Shown: in pieces, positions 32,595 through 43,661 of the stretch
How the letters are laid out: each line of letters opens with the position of its first letter
How positions within the stretch are numbered: the stretch's first letter is position 1
Assembly (NCBI GenBank): GCA_006937955.1
Contig: SSNP01000017.1
Span: forward strand, 5,616,794 to 5,680,793
Direction: 5' to 3'
Length of the DNA: 64,000 nt
DNA from: Pachypanchax playfairii
Lineage: Eukaryota > Chordata > Actinopteri > Cyprinodontiformes > Aplocheilidae
Notes under the pieces: model-generated
The model's input: the letters and a program-made list of their open reading frames with translations, nothing else
The model's database searches: none
What the model was told of the DNA's origin: nothing
Made by a program: the position numbers and the translations under genes

Positions 32595-35416
32595 TTACAC
32601 AATCATTTCCAGCTGTCGTGCGTATTCGATGACCTGCTGCGCCAGCTCCGTGGAGGGAATGGTCACTTCTTCTGTCCGCTGATGCTGACTGGTGAAAGTG
32701 TAACAACCATCGGGGTTCTGAGTCCAGCCTCTCTGAAACCAAATGAGACAGGCAGCTCGAGTTATTGGCTGTTCTATTCATTAAAATGTAAAAAAAAATT
32801 ATGCAAACATTTACATTTAAACCAAATGATAGTTTTCTGATTTTTACATGAATAAAACATTGTAAAACTGTGAAACTGTAAGTACTGCAGCTTGTACTGA
32901 CTCCTACATATGAGCAGTTATACCTTTTTGGCATATTCTGTCATCTTTTTTGGAGAGTTGAAGAAAAGCACTCGGTTTGCTTCACTGAACTGGATCTGCT
33001 CGTATGCTTTCTCTATGCAGCCTGCAATCTCATCTCTGCAATTAAATAATTACAAAAAATAGGTCATGTTTATCAGGTCATTAAAAGAAAATCTTAAAAC
33101 TGTAAATTCTTTTCTTTTTTAATATTTGTATTAGTCAAAATGTTTGAATAACAAATAGATTAACACAAACTGAGTCAAAATACATTTTTCATTACAGCTT
33201 ATTTAAAATCTGCCCAAATTTTTCTATTTCATTAAGCAAGACTGTAATTTATCAATAATTATATCTCACAACATCATAAACAATTCTATTCATCTAAAAA
33301 TAAATATTCTATATATGAAAGCCGATGGTTTGGGAAAAAAAGCAGAAGAATTTCAGTTATAAAACAAATGTAGAAGTGATGCTTACCGAATGGTGTCGAG
33401 CAGAATATCTATGAAAAAGGTGTAACTCTCTGCAGGGATGTTGCCCTTAGCAAGAAATACTTTGTTGTAGCTTCCCTCCATCAAGTACTGAAACAATAAA
33501 AATGAGTCCATATTTATAGAAGTTGTTACTAGTAAGGTTAGAGAAGCCTTTTGCTTTTTAAGCTGCTGTGAGAACAACATACAAACACCACATTTGTTTT
33601 CACAGACCAAAATCTAAATGAAATGTTGCAGTTTTAAGGCGATTATCTCTCAAGCTTTTCATGTTCATACATGAACTTTACAGCAGAAAAAAAATCAGCT
33701 TTCCATGAATGATGAGATTACCTGTTCAATTGAAGCACACGTGTCTCTGTGCATTTTTAATTCCACCTAATTTTGTTTAATTATTATTGAAACATTCATA
33801 TAAAAAGTCTATAAAAGCTCCAGAAGTTTTCAGAATAAAGTTTAAGTTTATAAACTACTTTAGTCAAATATGTAACATGTCTGTTAGAAATGACTTATTT
33901 TTTCCAGTAAGATCTAATTATCTGAACATTTGTGTTTAGTCCAAGCATAAACAGCAGCACCTGTTCTAAGGAAACTGGATGTTTGATGTACACGTTGGTC
34001 TGAATATCTCGTGCACTCAGTCTCTCAAGTTCTGTGTGAAATTCAGACACACGATTCTGTGAGAGCAGGAAGAGCAAGTTCAGTCCCAGTAACTGGTGCA
34101 TGTAGGCAGCTTCAGGCAGTTCGTCTCTGAAAGACAAAGATTTCAAAACAATCGTGTTAAAAAGAGGTTATTAAGCATTATGTCACAAATTATCACAACA
34201 GTTAAAAGGTAAATTACTTGTAATCAAAGTAGTAACACTTTAGCTGAGCCATGTATCGCTCAAAGGATGGGATGTCTTTCTTGTTGATGCTCCACAGAGC
34301 TCCAATCTCAAGGACGTCACCTGAAAACAACAAACATTTAATCAGACAATAATAAGACAAGTCACCTCACCATTCACCACCTCACCATTCATGACTAACG
34401 AATGATCTGATGTGGTTTTACTCACGAGCTAAAATGAGCTGCTGCTTGGTGATTCCAGATCCACTGGTAGGTAAAAAATTCAGTTCCAGCAGTGAAACCT
34501 GGAAAAACAAAGGTGGATCTGAGAACTAGTTTCTTTAATGTTTAGACAAACCAGAAGAAAATAACAGATTCAACTGATCATGAATATCAAATAAAAACAA
34601 CACAAGTTTTTATTTTAAAAAAAAGACATTCTAATGTAACCAAAAAAAAAAAAATCAACCTTTTATATGACTTATAAAACAACGAGCAAAAATAATTAGA
34701 CTGTAAACTAAAACTACAAACCCAGAATCATTAAATAAGTACTAAAGAAGTTGTGAAAGAGACAACTGTATCGACATATGTTTTAAACTGATTTTAAAAT
34801 GAACATATTTGATTTTCGGTGGAATAAAAATGTTAAATTTAAATATCTCTATTCACCCACAGATTAAAATTAATCAACTAATTCCTTGACAGATTATTGG
34901 CTATTAAAGACAATTAAAAAGCTTGTATGAAATGTTATTGTATAAAAACCCACTGTGCTTTAATATCTTCGCATATGTCCAATTTTCCAAATTCTGTTTC
35001 TGTGATTTTTTTTATTAAAATTTGCTGGTTAAACTGCTGCTGACGTCAGCAACAATTAAGCATTTTGTTTACTGTCATTTAAAAACAATAAAACTATGAC
35101 GATATCCAACTACTCAAACAACAATACATAACTTACAAACTCAAACATTGAAAGAAACTAAATATTTACTCCTGAGTGAACGTTTGCAACGATTTTACAC
35201 TGAGTTAGCTAGCTAGACTGTTAGCATGTTTAGCTTCGGTTGCTAACAGCAAAACGTTTCATGGGAGGAAAAATGCGGATTCGACAACAACAAAATGAGC
35301 TGATTTCTCACCTTCAGTTTGCACAGAAGTTCTCCACATTTGTTCAGGTTTGGATTTTTCTTATTCCACTCGGATTTCAGAGTCTCGTACAGACCCGCAG
35401 TTTCTTTCAACGCCAT
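32595..35416 (-). CDS. psmd8: 26S proteasome non-ATPase subunit 8 (Rpn12)
   Basis: Seven exons on the minus strand join in phase: 35312-35416, 34426-34498, 34218-34320, 33961-34126, 33387-33487, 32924-33035, 32595-32732. They encode 230 aa. Blocks such as LGLNLLFLLSQNRV, TNVYIKHPVSLEQ, YLMEGSYNKVFLAKGNIPAE and the C-terminal ELAQQVIEYARQLEMIV are near-identical to vertebrate PSMD8. The protein is a lid subunit of the 19S regulatory particle and carries a PCI/winged-helix region. The start at 35416 gives MALKETAGLYETLK and fits the conserved N-terminus. The longer N-terminal extension annotated in human is not visible here, because nup88 begins 63 bp upstream. Its position near spred3 repeats the human 19q13.2 order. 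Confidence 0.95.
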
Positions 35417-35518
35417 GGTGATGCTGCAAAATGTACGACACCGGCCACCGTTTTACGGCTGTCGTGAAACACTGTTGTCATGGCTTCCTCACGAGACACG
35501 AACCTACAGTTGATCAAG
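35417..35518. promoter_or_regulatory. Bidirectional psmd8/nup88 promoter
   Basis: Only 63 bp separate the psmd8 ATG (minus) from the first in-frame nup88 ATG (plus), or 102 bp to the better nup88 ATG at 35519. The interval is GC-rich, with CCGGCCACCG near 35439-35448, and lacks a TATA box. The two transcripts must share this promoter, and their 5' UTRs may overlap or extend into each other. Confidence 0.7.
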
Positions 35519-37669
35519 ATGGCGGCAGAAAGATGGCAGAACGATTTACCAAATCATACGATTTTCAAAAAATTACGAGAGAAATTAGAGTCTGAATCCA
35601 AGTCAAGTGAGAGAGAAACCGCTAAAAATCTTATATTTAATTTGGGTGGAGACTTTTTTGTGTGGGACGATTCAGAACGTGTTTTTTACACCACCAACCT
35701 GCGACAGTTGAACTCGGATGAGTCTGAAAGCAGCGGGAAGTTTCAGACGTTACTTTGCATCAACCCTCCTCTCTTTCAGGTGTGCCAGGTATTTCTGAGC
35801 CCCACGCAGCACCACGTGGCTCTGGTTGGGCACCGGGGAGTCTCGGTTCTGGAACTTCCTCAGCGATGGGGCAAGAGATCCGAGTTCGAAGGAGGACGGG
35901 ACCGGATCAACTGTAAAACCATCCCGGTGGCAGAGCGCTTCTTCACCAGCTCCCCGTCAGTCAGTCTGCGACAGGCGGCTTGGTACCCAAGCGAGATTGA
36001 CGAGCCCCATCTGGTGCTGCTTACATCTGACAACACCATCAGGTTTTACGGGCTGAAGTCGCCCCAGACCCCCGCCAAAGTCCTGTTCGTGTCTCAGTCC
36101 GAGGAAGATAGCAGCGTCCACCGTCCGGTCCGGTCTTACGCAGCGTCTCTGGGAGAAATAGTCGTGGCCTTTGACTTTGGTCCAGTTTCATCTCCTCCTC
36201 GACAGCTAGCAGGACAGAACTGTTCGGAGCAGCAGGTTTACCCGCTTTACATCCTGTATGAAAACGGAGAAACGTACGTGAGCTACACCGGACAGACAAA
36301 CGGCCTGAGTGTGAGTAAAGCACACGGTCCCCTGCCCATGTATCCTGCTGCTGAGGACAACTACGGCTATGATGCGTGTTCCATCCTGTGTTTACCATGT
36401 GTTCCCAGCATCTTAGTGATCGCCACAGAGGCAGGGACTCTGTATCACTGTGTGGTGCTGGAGTCTGACGAGGAAGAGGAGGCTGGATCTGTGGAGAAGT
36501 GGATCAGAGGCACTCAGGTCGTCCCAGCTCTGTATGTGTTTGAATGTGTTGAACTAGAGCTCACACTCAAAGTAGCAACAGGAGAAGATGAAGAGCCTCA
36601 AGAGTTTGATTTCACCTGTCCAATCCGACTGCATCGTGATTCGCTGTGTCAGCAGAGGTACCACTGCACCCATGAGACCGGCGTGCACAGTGTGGGGCTG
36701 ATCTGGGTCAACAAACTGCAGAAGTTCCTTCAGTCCAGTGAGGAGGACAAGGATAGTCTCCAGGAACTGGCTGCAGAGAAGCGTTGTATTGTGGAGCACA
36801 TTCTTTGCACCAGACCACTGCTAACTAGCCAGTCCGCTCCTGTTCGTGGCTTTTTGATAGTATCAGATCTTTCCTTGGGTGCCACCATGATCTGTATCAC
36901 CTCCACCTATGAGTGCATCATGTTGCCCCTTCTGAGTTCCATTCGCCCTCCTTCCCCTCCCCTTCTGTGTTCTCATCCAGGTCCCAGCTCTGCAAGTTCT
37001 CCTCTGCGTGGGCTCGTCAGCGACTCCTTTGAACAGCACATCCGCAGCATCCTGGCACGCAGCTCCACCAATCCCCTTGTGCTTAAGGCTGGAGACCAGG
37101 ACACTTCTCCACCGCCTCAAGAGTGTCTGCAGCTCCTCGGCAGAGCCACACAGGTGTTTCGGGAGGAGTACATTCTGAAGCAGGACATGGCCCGTGAAGA
37201 GATGCAGAGGAGGGTGAAACTCCTGAGAGACCAAAAGAGCAAGCAGCTGGAAGAGTTGAGTCTCTGCAGGGAGGAGAAGAAGAGTTTACGAGAGGCAGCA
37301 GAGAGATTGGCTGATAAGTATGAAGATGCCAAGTATCGCCAGGAAACGATAATGAACAGAGTTAAAAAGGTTCTGTGCAGTCTGCAGAGTCGACTGCCCA
37401 TCCTGTCAAACAGTGAGAAGGATATGAAGAAGGAGCTGCAGACCATCAGCGACCAGCTAAAACACCTGGACAACTGCATCAGACAGGTGAACATGAAGAT
37501 GGAATACCAAAAGAAACAAGTGGACAAGGACATGTCTTCAGCCAGGACAACTGTCTCACTCAACGCCCACCAGAAGAAGGTGGTTCAGGACGTCCTCAGA
37601 GATCAGGGACAGCAGATCGGTGACATGATGAAGCAAATCAAAGACATTAAAAACCACTTCAGCTTCTAA
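35480..37669 (+). CDS. nup88: Nucleoporin Nup88, intronless
   Basis: A single uninterrupted exon encodes 729 aa from the first ATG, or 716 aa from the ATG at 35519. The second ATG is preferred because AAGATGG is a stronger start context and MAAERW aligns with the vertebrate N-terminus. Human NUP88 is 741 aa. Seen are the N-terminal beta-propeller half (LSPTQHHVALVGHRGV, NPPLFQVCQVF, AAEDNYGYDACSILCLP), an acidic loop, and a C-terminal coiled coil from about residue 560 (EEYILKQDMAREEMQRRVKL). Nup88 sits on the cytoplasmic face of the nuclear pore, where it binds Nup214 and takes part in CRM1 export. Human NUP88 has many introns, while here there are none and no stop or frameshift. This suggests an expressed retrocopy or wholesale intron loss. 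Confidence 0.95.
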   Translation: MASSRDTNLQLIKMAAERWQNDLPNHTIFKKLREKLESESKSSERETAKNLIFNLGGDFFVWDDSERVFYTTNLRQLNSDESESSGKFQTLLCINPPLFQVCQVFLSPTQHHVALVGHRGVSVLELPQRWGKRSEFEGGRDRINCKTIPVAERFFTSSPSVSLRQAAWYPSEIDEPHLVLLTSDNTIRFYGLKSPQTPAKVLFVSQSEEDSSVHRPVRSYAASLGEIVVAFDFGPVSSPPRQLAGQNCSEQQVYPLYILYENGETYVSYTGQTNGLSVSKAHGPLPMYPAAEDNYGYDACSILCLPCVPSILVIATEAGTLYHCVVLESDEEEEAGSVEKWIRGTQVVPALYVFECVELELTLKVATGEDEEPQEFDFTCPIRLHRDSLCQQRYHCTHETGVHSVGLIWVNKLQKFLQSSEEDKDSLQELAAEKRCIVEHILCTRPLLTSQSAPVRGFLIVSDLSLGATMICITSTYECIMLPLLSSIRPPSPPLLCSHPGPSSASSPLRGLVSDSFEQHIRSILARSSTNPLVLKAGDQDTSPPPQECLQLLGRATQVFREEYILKQDMAREEMQRRVKLLRDQKSKQLEELSLCREEKKSLREAAERLADKYEDAKYRQETIMNRVKKVLCSLQSRLPILSNSEKDMKKELQTISDQLKHLDNCIRQVNMKMEYQKKQVDKDMSSARTTVSLNAHQKKVVQDVLRDQGQQIGDMMKQIKDIKNHFSF

Positions 37670-37937
37670 ACTTCAGAAATCATCAGCTTTTGTTTTTGTG
37701 TTCAGTGAGTTTGGAAATATTTGGGACATTTAGAGGATGATTAATGAGTGAATGTGTCTTTTTGTAAATGATGTAACGGCGTCTTTGTTGCAGCTGCGTG
37801 TTGTTTGTTACCAGCAGCTCTCGCTTGTTGATTTGATTTATTTTCTAAGAGCAGAAAAACATTTCTGTACATTTAAAACATATTTTGGAGTAATTCAAGC
37901 TACGGGGCTGTTTTTGAAAAGATTTGTCAATTTTTAG

Positions 37938-37943
37938 AATAAA
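37938..37943 (+). terminator. Likely nup88 polyadenylation signal
   Basis: AATAAA lies about 270 bp after the stop, with a second AATAAA at 37946-37951 and a T-rich stretch just downstream. There is no long poly(A) tract at this point that would mark a recent processed copy. Confidence 0.6.
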
Positions 37944-37974
37944 AGAATAAAGTAAAATATTTTCCATTGTTGTT

Positions 37975-39557
37975 CTTTCTCATTTAAATCAATCTGTATT
38001 AACTAATCTAATGTCTTTAAAGTGTTTGTTAATTAAAAATAGATTTTAGAATGAAATACAGACATAATTGAGGTTGATTTATAGATTAACGATTTAATTT
38101 TGAACATTTTCACTCTTGAGCTTTAAAAACATGTATTTTTAAAAAATAAACAACAATCTTCCTCTTTTCAAAACTTGCTGCTGGTTATTGGGAGAGTTGC
38201 AGTTAGAAAAGGTTCAATAATATTAAAGTCACTGGATGTTAGTTCCACCAGGATCAGCTGATTTAACCACTTATATTAATGTTCAGAGATTTTATAGATA
38301 TTAAATTGAGGGAAATCCGAAGCAGGAAAAAAAGTTAGATTTCAGAAAGTTTTCTGATCCTGACAACTCAGTGTTTGATTATTGCACAATTTTTAAATTT
38401 AAATATATATTTATTCTTAAATGTTTTGGGGATTCCAGGTTGGTATCTATAATCCGGAATGTTTGAAACGTATTTTTTATGAGATTGAGGTTGTGTTGCT
38501 GGAAACAGACAGTACGATGAGGAATCCACCAGATGTCACTCCTCTGCAGAACAGATGGAGACATTTTCCTTCGCAGTGAGGAATTCCCCACAAAAACGTT
38601 CCGTGACGTATGAGGAGACCCTGGTTTGGTTGAGTAAGCTGCTGTTGGGGATCTCTGATGTCGGGGGGGTTCATCTGATGTGAGGTTTTACTCATCACTT
38701 TCACCCTCCGCTGTATTTTGACTTGAGCAACATAATTAAATGATTTATGATCGAGCGTCATCTCATTTTGAAACAGATAAACATTGTTTTTAGACTGTAG
38801 TGGGAATGTTTTCATCTCTTTAAAACATTTCATGAATGATTTTACACAAACAGGCAGCTTTAGTTAACTTTTAGAAGAAAAACATTTTGTGTTCATGAGA
38901 CTTTTTGCTTGTTTATTCAGAATACCTCAGTTTTCCTTCTTATACTCAGTTGAGTGTGTGAGGTTCATATATCCTCCAAATAGGGGAAAGCAGTTTAAAT
39001 CCTTCATAAAAGGTACAGTGTTTAGATCCTGAGGAAACTTAGCAGACCCTAGGAAAAGGAGATATTAATAACTTCAGACCAACCCACCACATTCCTCACA
39101 AATGAGTCACCGTAAGCCAGAGAGCGAGGAGAAGGAGCCGGATTGCCTGTTTTTCATTTGTGTTTCTTTCCATGGAGGAGTGGAACGAGGACGTCGAAGC
39201 ACACGCGGCTGAACATGGGACACACATCTGTGCTCATACCACAAAGTTTACACCAAAATTCAAACAAGATGCACAGGCAGGCTCATGGGAATGTTGGCGC
39301 TAAACTAAACTGGGATGAGAAGGAACAAATGGACTGAGTGAGCGGGAGGCAGGGAAAAGGCTTCAGATGGAAAATGGCAGGACTGAGTCACTGTTTATCT
39401 GCTCCGTCACCAGGAGACCGAGGGAGCCTCAACTCAAGTCCACTCAGATGTTAGTTTTGGGGGTCTTACCTCATCTCTCTTTAACTTACAGTAAAAAAAA
39501 AAAAAGACCAAGGAATTTTAAAAGGTTATACAAGGAGAGAAGCCACAGTAATAGAGT
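37975..39557. other. nup88-ehd2 convergent intergenic region
   Basis: The two genes converge here. The sequence is mostly AT-rich to about 38,450 and more balanced after that, with an A14 run near 39,491. Short open frames at 38,379-38,833 and 39,143-39,606 have no recognised product. No repeat family was identified. Confidence 0.4.
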
Positions 39558-39563
39558 TTTATT
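39558..39563 (-). terminator. Possible ehd2 polyadenylation signal
   Basis: AATAAA in the minus orientation lies about 585 bp after the ehd2 stop codon. It is the most plausible hexamer in the interval but is not unique. Confidence 0.35.
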
Positions 39564-40146
39564 TGTTTGCATTAACAGTTGGTGGAGCTGTGTACAAGTA
39601 GTCTAGTTAAAAGTTCATGTATACAACTTGCTCCTGCACATACAAACAACAGCAACATTTAGAAAAATAATACATTTGCTCAAAACGTGTGAGGCATCAA
39701 AGTAAAACGCTTCAGGTTATTAGATTTAACTAAAAAACACTACAAACTCACGCTAAGTAGGTTTTTGTTCAAATGATAAAGATCCATATGGCACAATCAG
39801 CTGTGTGTGTAAAAATATGGAGATATTATAAAGCTTTAAACTGCTTCCTTAGAGGCCGTCAGCTTGTCCTCACAAGAAGATTTACACTATGTTCAAAAGC
39901 TCGTTGTTAAAAAAAAGCAACATTTAAAGAGCCGAAGAGAAGAAGCTCCCACATCTGGTGACTTCTTCATTTGCAGGAAGTCTTTGTTTTAGTCACATCA
40001 TCTTTAAATAAAGCTTTGAAAGTGTAGTCAGTCCTAAAGGAGTGATAGATATAAGATTTCACGTGTGCTGAGAGGATAAAAGCAAAAAACAAACAGTAGC
40101 ACGAGTGAAACAACCAGAGAAGAAGAATCTTCTCAGCTGTGGACGT

Positions 40147-43100
40147 TTATGCATCAGAGCCCTTCTGTCTGCGTTTGGAGGGCGGGATCAGCCGGCTGGG
40201 CAGCTCGGGCGGTAAACCGTGCCCCTCCAGCTTCACCTCAATCAGATGGCTGGCCAGAGCAAACTCCTCATCATCCAGCATACCATCACGGTCAACATCT
40301 GACAGCTTCCAGATGCGACCCAGCACCGAGTTGGGCAGGCGGGAACTCACCATCCAGTCCTTCGCCTTGGTGCCACTCAGTTTCCCCTCGTTGGGGGCAA
40401 GATTATAGAAGATTTCATCATACTTGGGTTTGTCTTTGGTCACCACCCAGTCCTCCTCCTCCTCGCATCTCTCTCCGTTCTCCTCAGCAAAGGGGTCACC
40501 CTCTGAGAAGGGTCCAGCTCGGGTCCCCAAGAAGGCGCCACCCTGTACGCCTGGCTGATCGCCTGCTTCCAGCTCCTCTTGCCGTAGGAGGGGCATCAAT
40601 TTAGCAATATCAGAGGAGAGCAACTCGTCCAGGACCGCCATCAGGTTCGGCTTCAGTGTTTTAAACTTTGAGAAATCGTGAACCATAAGTTGTTCCTTTA
40701 AAATTTAAACAACAGTTAGTTACAAGCCAGGAGTTCTGGAATCCACGGCAATGTTGATTAACTCAGATGGACTAACCTGCATTTTAGCACAATCTGGAAA
40801 GTCTCCAGGAGAAATGTTGTACTGCAGCTGGATCTTTGAGAAGATAACAGGCAGCTGATGGATCAGATTCTTTTTTTTATTGTCTTTCCTGAAGACAGAA
40901 GGCATCTCCTGCTTCAGGTAGCTGATGATGTGGGCATGAACCTGGAAGAAACACAAAGCAAAGTACTTTAATCCATCCAGAAGCCCTAGTCAGTAAGCTG
41001 AAGTGGAACGAGTCACCGACCCTGACTAGACGTGCCCTCTTGACCAGGTCGTTGAGTTTCCTCAAAGCTGCGTTGCGAGGGAGGTTTTGAATGTCAGTGA
41101 ACAGATCTTCCTCCTCCAACTCAAACAGCTTACGGTTATCTGTAACCATTAGAGGCTCGGACCAGAACGAGCCAATGTATACACGCAGAACCTCGGGGGT
41201 TCCAAACACCTTCCCCAAGGACCACATGAGTGCTCCGTACACTCTCATCAGCTGCTGGGTGCCCACCATGTCCGCCTTGTTGAGGACCACACGCAGCTTG
41301 TCCTCGTTGCCTTTGAGGGCCCCGATGGCCTCCGAGAACTCATCTGATATCTCCAGTTTATGAGCATCAAACAGCAGAATGATGCGGTCGACACGTTCTG
41401 CAAACCAGCGCAGCACAGCTGGGAAGTCATAACCTGGTTGAGCAGAACGCAGAGAGGGAACAACACAGTGAATCTACAGCTGCATTTTCAAACATCAAGA
41501 TGTTTTTAGTTTGGACAGAAACAATAAAAATAATTCCAGTTTGACTTGATGTTTAAAGCTGAACAGTTTTTACATTGAGAACTGATAAAACGCACATCCA
41601 GAAATGTTCAAAGAATCTGGCAAACTGTTTCTGGAGAGATGGTTGATGTCGAGTTCTGAAAATACCATCTTTCATTTCTGTTAGTGCCAAGTGCAGCACG
41701 TCTTTTGGAGCGGAGGAGGAAAACGTTCAGGCACATATTTCAAAACCAAATCCAGCAAAATTTCAACTATCTGCAAAATTATCACCAGTGAGGAAACATG
41801 TTTTTAATACACTGACCTTTTATACTTGTTAGTTACTCATGCAGATTAAATTAATAATGAATTACTTGGAGGATGGAGAAACAGAAACTGTTGCGAGATG
41901 CAGATTATGGTGCAGTTATTTCTCAACAGAACATTCTTCCAGATGTGCTGACAGAGTTTCTGTCTGTGCTGTTTCTGCTCCTGATTATGGATTTATGATG
42001 CTCAGTATGCTGCTGAGATGTTTGTGTCTCCTGCTGCCAAGCGTTATGGTGACAGAACAAACTGGTCCCATGAGTTAGCCGAGTGGGTCGAGGAGATGAG
42101 GAGCTGATGATCAAGATGTCTCTCTTTGTAGCCCCCTCCCTGTGCCCTCTCTCACCTTTGTCACCCCGCTCACCTCGGCTCACTCTCTGCTTGGCACCGG
42201 ACAGGATCCCAGGTGTGTCGATGATGCTGATGCTCTCTAGAACCTGATTGGACATCTGGGCACATTGGAATCTGGTTTATTGATCAACACAGAAAAGAAA
42301 CAGAAAAGTTAAATCCACACATTCAGAGCACTTTTTGTTAAAACACAGTCACTAAAGATGGAAATAAAATATTAAAGTTTGAATTAAAAGGATCAGTGAG
42401 ATTAAAGGAGTGTGTTGGTTCTTTTACAGATCTCCACACACCCAGTCCCTCCCACTGCGACCCATTGTGTGCAGGTCGGCCTTGCATTGCTCGGGCTTCC
42501 TGAAGGAAAATGACCATTACTGCCAGAATCAAACAATAAGATCTGTTAACGATCTGAAGCTTAAAACAACAACATGACTTCCTGTAGTTTAAGGGCTTAA
42601 CGAGCCCACCGGTTCTCAGAACAGGAAGTCAACGCAAAAGGAGACGTAACAAAGCTTTGCAAACATGACCCTGATGGAAAACATGCATCAGATGGTGCTT
42701 CGAGTGTTCCTGACACTTCTTCTAGCCTGTGTGACGATGTTTTAGATGCACACAGCTCCTCACTCTGCAACATGAGAATGTTTCCCCAGTTTTATACAAC
42801 GGAAAAGCACACAAGAGACTGACAGTCAGTAAATAAACATGAAAGAAAAAATAAGCTTGTCGGTATGTTTATCCTCCCTGACTGACTGACCTTCTAATTA
42901 ACACATTCTCTTTCATCACTCTCTTTCTTTGGTCATATCACTCCTTTTCCCTGATTTTCCACAAATAAGGTAAATGACTCCTCACTCTGAAATTTGGCAC
43001 AAACACTTGAAATTCCAAACCTCTAAAACACTTTCCACTAACTTTCTGCTCTCTCACACAGTCTGTTCATTTCATGCTGATATCTAACTCACTCCCTCTG

Positions 43101-43655
43101 TGGAAACATTTCGAAACCCTGAGAATAACCAGCTGCAACACCCCCCCCCTCCATCACCACCCAGCCCCGCCCCCTCACCTGTTGAGGAAGGTGTTTCCAA
43201 ATGGGTTGAGTTTACGGAAAGGCTTGTTTGGGTCTACTATGAGGGCATTCCCTGGTATGACGCTCTCCACCTCCCCGTGCATGATGGCAGTGAAGCAGTC
43301 GGTGGTGGGTTCAGGGCCCACTCTGCTCCCAGGTATTTCCTGCTCCAGCAGATACCTGCCAGTCACACAGAGAACCATTTGGGTTTTTCATCACAAATTA
43401 AATAAAAGATTTATTTCGAGCTGTGAGTCCTTACTTGATGAACGTGGTCTTTCCAGTTGAGTACTGTCCCACAACCAGCACCATGGGTTTGTTGTCAAAA
43501 TCTGCATCCTCCAGACTGGGAGAGTGGAAGTCTTGGAAACCATAATACTGCTCAAGAGGCAGGAGCTTGTCACGGTACAAAGACTTCAGCCCTTCTGTCA
43601 CCGTACGAATCACCTCAGGCGCCTTCTTCACATTTTTACGCCCCCAGCGAGACAT
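40147..43655 (-). CDS. ehd2: EH domain-containing protein 2 (dynamin-like ATPase)
   Basis: Six exons on the minus strand join in phase: 43435-43655, 43179-43355, 42174-42271, 41021-41433, 40777-40941, 40147-40695. They give 540 aa against 543 in human EHD2. Seen are the P-loop GQYSTGKT (residues 63-70), the DTPG switch, NKAD, the KPFRKLNPFGNTFLNR segment, a helical membrane-binding domain and a C-terminal EH domain with the EF-hand text DVDRDGMLDDEEF. EHD2 oligomerises on caveolae necks and controls their mobility. The LNPFGN and VQGGAF text and the bicra neighbour favour EHD2 over EHD1, EHD3 or EHD4. Translation could also begin two codons earlier at 43661; the second Met gives the family-like short N-terminus. 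Confidence 0.95.
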
Positions 43656-43661
43656 TTTCAA

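Noticed and set aside
39143..39606. Plus-strand frames between nup88 and ehd2
   Set aside because: They have no recognisable motifs and fall in the likely 3' flank of ehd2 and downstream DNA. An A-run interrupts the sequence near 39,491.
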